Part shown: positions 59,101 through 64,000 of the stretch, piece after piece | Layout of the letters: each line of letters opens with the position of its first letter | How positions within the stretch are numbered: the first letter of the stretch is position 1 | Source of the DNA: Circinella minor | Lineage: Eukaryota; Mucoromycota; Mucoromycetes; Mucorales; Lichtheimiaceae | Direction: 5' to 3' | Assembly: GCA_016758965.1 (NCBI GenBank) | Contig: JAEPRB010000166.1 | Coordinates: forward strand, 1 to 64,000 | DNA length: 64,000 nucleotides | Notes under the pieces: generated by a model | The model's database searches: none | Told to the model about the DNA's origin: nothing | The model's input: the letters and a program-made list of their open reading frames with translations, nothing else | Position numbers and translations under genes: made by a program

Positions 59101-61035
59101 ATTAAAGGTTGTAATTGGTTTTGGACTTGCTGCAGCTATATATGTATCAAATAATAAGCATGCATGCATTAGAAATTTATTAACCCGCGTTTTTTTTTTG
59201 TACGATTTTTAATACGATTATAAATCTTACATTCTCGACTTCTCCATAATACAGGAACACCACCAAATCCCGTTTCATTTGGAACAATTTGGTGCGATTT
59301 CATTGTATCCTCTACTATAAAAGATTCAGTGTTGGGCAATCCTTTTAATCCACTGGTTAATGATGTTTGATTAATAGATTGTGGTGGAAATTCCGAAGAA
59401 GGTGTTGTTGGTGGAAATGATGATGAATTCATATTATTTGTTGTCGTGGGTGCTATTGCTGAATGAAGTGTACATGTTTCTTGTATATCCCATAAATTTA
59501 CATGTGTTGCATCCTTGGATAAAGAAGCTAAAAGACCTGGTCTAGAAGGTGAGAATGTGATTTTGGAAAGACTATGTTTGGTCGTCGTTTCTGAATTTAA
59601 TGTTAGAACGTATTGTAAATTGGTTAAGGCTTGTGAATATACATATATATGCAAATTATTAGTAAATCAAGTAGTAGTAGTAATAATAAAAAAAAAAAGG
59701 ATATTGAATCACTGGTTTGTCGAAGATCCCACAACTTGATGACGCCTTCTTCGTTATAGGTTGCGAGTCGATAAGGATTAAATGGATCGATGGTTGTGCC
59801 ATAAACAGCCTTGGTGGAAAATTGAAGTGGTGAGGAATTAGAATCCACTAGGAAAAATAAAACAATTACGCCCGGTACTTAATATCATGGCCATTATATG
59901 TATATAACTATTTTGCAGAATTTTTACCTCTAATGTCGTATGTACGTAAGTATTTATATCCCATGCCGGCAATTAATAATGGAGAACCACCATTAGTAGA
60001 CCAAGCACATGATGCGATGGCTTCTGATGACCCGTATTGTTGAATCGGACGTTGTTCACGATAACTAAATAATACAAATAATACAAAAAGTTTAAGTGAA
60101 TCTCTTTTTATTTTTGAAAATCAAAAATGATAAATATGCATAATTTACGTAGAAGATGAATAAGATCGGTCCTGAACACCTAACAAAATAAAAATAAAAG
60201 TATCATATATGTTAATTATCACTTATCATTCTTAGTCCATCAATGCCGTCCAAAGAATAAACATTTCATTTCTTCTGAGTTTCTTTTTTTATACCTGTCA
60301 AATTGGATAGATTAGATGATGATGTATCATATCCGTCAATTGCTTGCGATACATCCCAAACCAAAAGGCATGGATCATTACGCACCTTATCAAGACCACA
60401 TGCTAATAAGTGTGGATGAGATTGTGAAAATGATACCACATTACAAGGACGTGACATTTTAACACCCAATACAGGATACGAGGATTGTTGTTTTGATGAA
60501 GCATTATTGAATTTTGCTGTTGTGTTGGTATTACGATAATTAGGATTAGGTGAATTCGGTGTATCTGTAAATGGTGAATCTAAGTTGTTATTGTTGATAT
60601 CGTTTTGCATTTTTACAAGGACCGTTCTTCCTGTTGTGAGACCGACAGCAATCAAATCACGTTGATATGGATCCGGAGACCAATCAGCACACTATTTAAA
60701 GGTGAAAGATAGATATTATTACATATCTGGATCACACATTTTTATCAGATATACATAATATTGTAATATATTATAGCTTTACCATCACCAAAGCTATTTT
60801 TGGTATATTAGATATAAAGTGCACACTCCCTGGCGTGTCCGAAGTCTTCAAATAAAAGCATATGTTAGCTATTTATGTTCATAGAATGTAAGAAAATCAA
60901 TCACAAGAAAAAAAAAAAAAGAAAAAGAGAACTTACCGGTGGAATCCATTCATATAACTTGAGTTCTGTTCCACTTACTAAAAATCGGTTAGAATCAGGA
61001 TGAGGTGACCATATAATCGATCGCGACGACGCCAT
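56148..61035 (-). CDS. SEA4: GATOR2/SEACAT subunit MIOS (SEA4), WD40-zinc finger protein
   Basis: Component of the GATOR2 complex, which activates TORC1 by opposing GATOR1 in amino-acid signalling at the vacuole or lysosome. The start MASSRSIIWSPHPDSNRFLV opens a WD40 propeller. Blades include DLIAVGLTTGRTVLVKM, HLLACGLDKVRNDPCLLVWD, YRLATYNEEGVIKLWDLRQT and LLASLSKDATHVNLWDIQ. A helical stretch follows, with GVLLTGLTTSAVDLFEQTV and LLDRWQLWHSRAKFDIER. The C-terminus holds paired zinc-binding motifs: [44 protein letters not shown] and CPVSSCSC. More than a dozen short introns are inferred; a polyQ-like and His-rich stretch lies in two linkers. Total about 1,150 residues, near the size of yeast Sea4. 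The C-terminal zinc region is complete. Confidence 0.93.
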
Positions 61036-62297
61036 TGAAAAATAAAAATATGTGTTATAGTAATATGAATATAAGAAAAAGAGCGCGCTTTACAATTATC
61101 GAAAATGAGGGTGGGGTTTTTATATTATAATCTTTCTTTTGTGAGAAATTCGCTTTTGGCCAATAAAATTCTTATCTGACACAGAAAAAGAAAGATTGAC
61201 AACACTTTTTTGCATATATTTTATAATATATTTACACATAAACTCATGCAGCAATAACATCGCCGGGAGTATATCGATACATCTTAATTTAAATATATTT
61301 TTATTGCTATAATCAAGTACATATAATTTATTATGAGGGTAGAGATAATACCATTATGATAAATATTTAAATGAAAGACTCAAAGTAAGAGTGTTTATCA
61401 CGTTAATTATTTCTAGTAAATAAAAGCATAGCATCAAGCAAAAAAAATGTGTATGATTCAGGAAAAAGTATCATTTCTATATAAATAACATATTGTAGAC
61501 TCGGTTATCACCGATTACATGCTGCTGCTCTTTATATAGTCGATTATTAAGCTACTTAGCAGTGCATAATGTTGTACTCGATAGGATTCACCATCCGGGA
61601 AAGAAACACAGGAGTGCAACCCTAGCAGAGAGGATCTTTGTTTATAAAGTCAAATGTATCAGAGGAACAGAGTGTTGATAGTAATAGGTAATGCACAAAG
61701 GTTATAGCTGGTGGGAGATCCAAGATACGGGTATTGTACTATATTGATCTAGGATGGCCAAAGACTGTTCAGAATAGGAGTTTGTTGTTTACTTTTTTTT
61801 ATATTTTCTATCTAACCATTCTCCTGTATTTTCTTTTCTACACATTTCTTGTTACCAACCCGACTCAACTGTCATGACAACGGAGCGTCATCGCTTGATA
61901 TATACTACTATCTCATAATACTATCATGACTATATATATAAAGCTTTTACTGTTATTTTTTAGCATATACGAAAGTAATTGAGCAGTCTGAGTATTCTAC
62001 CCTTGTTACTGTGAAGTTGAAAGAAGCATAATTTTTTCTTTCTCTTTCTCTTATTTCAGTGAAATAGAAAAAATAAAAGTATATTATACTGCTTTATGTT
62101 ATACTATTATATACATGTATTAGAATTTTATTGAAAGATAATAGAAAGAAAGATGATTGTATAAGTAAAGAAAAAGGAGGAGGGAGGAATTACATAAGAA
62201 AAAAAGGTAGTACTATTGATTATTTTCCACATACAGACAACACTCTGGTCTTACATTGAATTACAAGAGTAAAGATATACGAATAGATTAGTACTAC
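61036..62297. other. Intergenic region, 1.26 kb, no gene recognised
   Basis: AT-rich spacer upstream of MIOS and downstream of the SZT2-like partial gene (both minus strand). T-rich and A-rich blocks, no recognisable exon, tRNA or inverted repeat that I could find. Confidence 0.4.
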
Positions 62298-64000
62298 TTA
62301 TTTAGTATTTTTCCAGAGACAATATCCAAGAATTACAGCCAAATCTCCAATGAATAATTTTTCTGTACGATCTAAAATATTCGGTGTCGCTCTAGGTTGT
62401 TTACTTTTTGCAAATATTTGCACTGATTTTTTTTGCTGCTTCACTGTAGATCCTGAAGATGATGAGGTTGATGAAACTAAAGAAAAAGAAGCAATAATAT
62501 GAACAAAATATTCTTGTACAGCACTGGGATTAAATAATATCAAGTGGCGTCGGATGAATGAGCTATTTTGTTGCTGTATTAGAATCCTAGATGTGTTAGG
62601 ATAGAATCGATGAATGGTATTTAAAAGAGAATCCCAAGTAAGATTGAGGTGTAAAAATCTTTGTAAAGAAGCTTCAGTAGAAATAGCATCCAAGGTATAA
62701 AATCCATCCGCTAGATCAACAAATTCCTGAACATTTTCAGTTATCATCTTTTTGTTGCCAATGAATTGATATAGTTGATTCCACATAACATCTTGCTGAT
62801 ATAAAAATACAGCCTATATAAAAAGGATATATTAGTACATTATGTTCCCAGAATTACAATTAAAAATAAAACAGACAATAGTTTAATACTTCTTTTTACC
62901 TGTTTCATCAAATCATCAATTCGTTGTCTTGCTCTTAGGGTTACATCTTTCAAAGTATGCTTTTCAGGTTTCAGCACTTCTTCTAAAGATCCGGTTAAAC
63001 TTCTTGACTTATACCCAGGTGAATGATTCCATGCTCTTTCCTTCTTTGCTTGATATCCTTCCGATGGATCTTCTTGGTAAGTCACAATAATGAAATACTC
63101 TACCGTTACCTTCATATCGTTCTTTGTTGTTGTTATTGTCGTTGGTGTTGTTGAGATGTTGTCTTGTTGAGGCGATTCAGCATAATCATATTGATGACTC
63201 ATACCAAGGTTAGTATTACCCTCTCGACTGACATTATTGCTACTATTACCACCACCACTATGATGATCATCAGTAATAACCAATGTGTAACGGTAATAGC
63301 TCTTGTTGTTTCTACTGCCTCCGTAAGTCTTGGTAAATGAAGGATCATTAGAAGACACGAAACAAGCCGTTGGCACCCCATTCGTATATAGCGATTCAAA
63401 TCCATACTTAGGAGCATTTCGGATTACCATTGATAACAAATGTGTCATACTATTATCTTCTCCAACATCTTCTTCTTCATTATTTGGCACTAGCTCATAT
63501 ATCCCACGAACAATCCGATTCCTTGAATAATTGGCAGGTTTATAATACAATGAAAATGTATTTTTAATAATACCCAACAAATTTATAGAAGAAGGGAGCG
63601 ATGATGCCTGATCCAATGACTGTTGAATAAATTTCAAATTAAAATCATACACAAACGAATTGACATGAATCTTTTGTTTGAATCGATCACATTCTTCTGT
63701 AAAATCTTGAAAATCAGCTCGTCGTTTTTCACTGCTTTCGTGCATATAAGGAGAATGATTCATAGCAGCAAGACGACCATAACGTCGATGCAAAGTATAA
63801 AGTGTTACTGATACAAAGACATCTGTTAACCGTGCCTCACACATTATGGTTCCACCAGGATATACTTGAAGTAAATATATAACAGGAGATCGTACAGAAA
63901 AGTCATTTGCGACCTTGTAATAGGATAAATAAGCACCTTGATCTTCTTTGCTTGAATTACTGTTACCAGAAACACCATGAACAATCACATGCATACCAAC
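62298..64000 (-). CDS. C-terminal part of a large protein, possibly SZT2-like (runs off right edge)
   Basis: The reading frame is open to the right edge of the window, so the 5' end lies outside. Two exons are visible: 62900-64000 and 62298-62813, about 538 codons. Recognisable landmarks are YLLQVYPGGTIMCEARLTDV, HVNSFVYDFNLKFIQQSL, KPANYSRNRIVRGIYELVPN, YYRYTLVITDD, LEEVLKPEKHTLKDVTLRAR and, in the last exon, RRHLILFNPSAVQEYFVHI. The VNSFVYDFxL and LILFNP segments remind me of the C-terminal region of SZT2, the scaffold of the KICSTOR complex that controls GATOR1, but this is from memory and not a verified match. A Ser/Asn/His-rich insert and a Thr-rich insert interrupt the first exon. The gene lies upstream of MIOS on the same strand, which would fit a nutrient-sensing role. 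Confidence 0.45.

Noticed and set aside
1..64000. tRNA genes, rRNA, CRISPR arrays or bacterial-type operons
   Set aside because: I looked for B-box-like ggttcgaatcc sequences and regularly spaced direct repeats and found none convincing; gene structure is eukaryotic throughout.

Overview
The window is nuclear DNA from an AT-rich, intron-dense fungus. Most genes carry many short (about 50-120 bp) GT-AG introns, intergenic space is small, and A/T homopolymers and microsatellites are frequent. The gene set and domain architectures (an SH3-WW-PH-RhoGAP protein, a Rax2 protein with a cytoplasmic SH3 tail, an ATG26-type sterol glucosyltransferase) suggest an early-diverging filamentous fungus, most likely Mucoromycota/Mucorales. 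No species-level call is possible from the sequence alone. I see no prokaryotic operon, CRISPR array, rRNA or convincing tRNA.

Left part (1-17 kb): F-actin capping protein alpha (minus) is divergent from an ATG26/UGT51-type sterol glucosyltransferase (plus). Next come an SH3-WW-PH-RhoGAP protein (minus) and a divergent Rax2-type polarity landmark with a C-terminal SH3 domain (plus). Capping protein, RhoGAP and Rax2 all belong to actin and polarised-growth biology.

Middle part (17-38 kb): a cytochrome P450, molybdopterin synthase large subunit (minus) sharing a 195-bp promoter with cytosolic asparaginyl-tRNA synthetase (plus), an unusual alpha/beta-hydrolase plus tyrosine-phosphatase fusion, an intronless F-box/LRR protein, proteasome subunit beta-6 (minus), a 460-bp inverted-repeat element, an orphan seven-helix membrane protein using a GC-AG intron, and a pepsin-fold protein that has lost its second catalytic aspartate.

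Right part (38-64 kb): a kelch-type multi-helix membrane protein, the PP2A B56 regulatory subunit (minus), a stand-alone PfkB kinase resembling pseudouridine kinase, mitochondrial malate dehydrogenase, a 3-kb gene-poor stretch holding a 709-bp pogo/Tc1-like non-autonomous element, a disordered protein with KEN- and D-box-like motifs, COQ4, an RTC4-domain protein, the GATOR2 subunit MIOS/SEA4, and the C-terminal part of a large protein that may be SZT2-like and runs off the right edge.

The most noteworthy signals are two previously unlabelled inverted-repeat elements with internal repeat arrays, three 7-8-nt microexons supported by reading-frame arithmetic, the hydrolase-phosphatase fusion, the degenerate aspartic protease, and the possible pairing of two nutrient-sensing (TORC1) genes. 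I found no defence-like or clearly unprecedented multigene system. Internal exon boundaries were inferred by hand from splice consensus, frame and protein similarity, so gene spans are more certain than individual exons.
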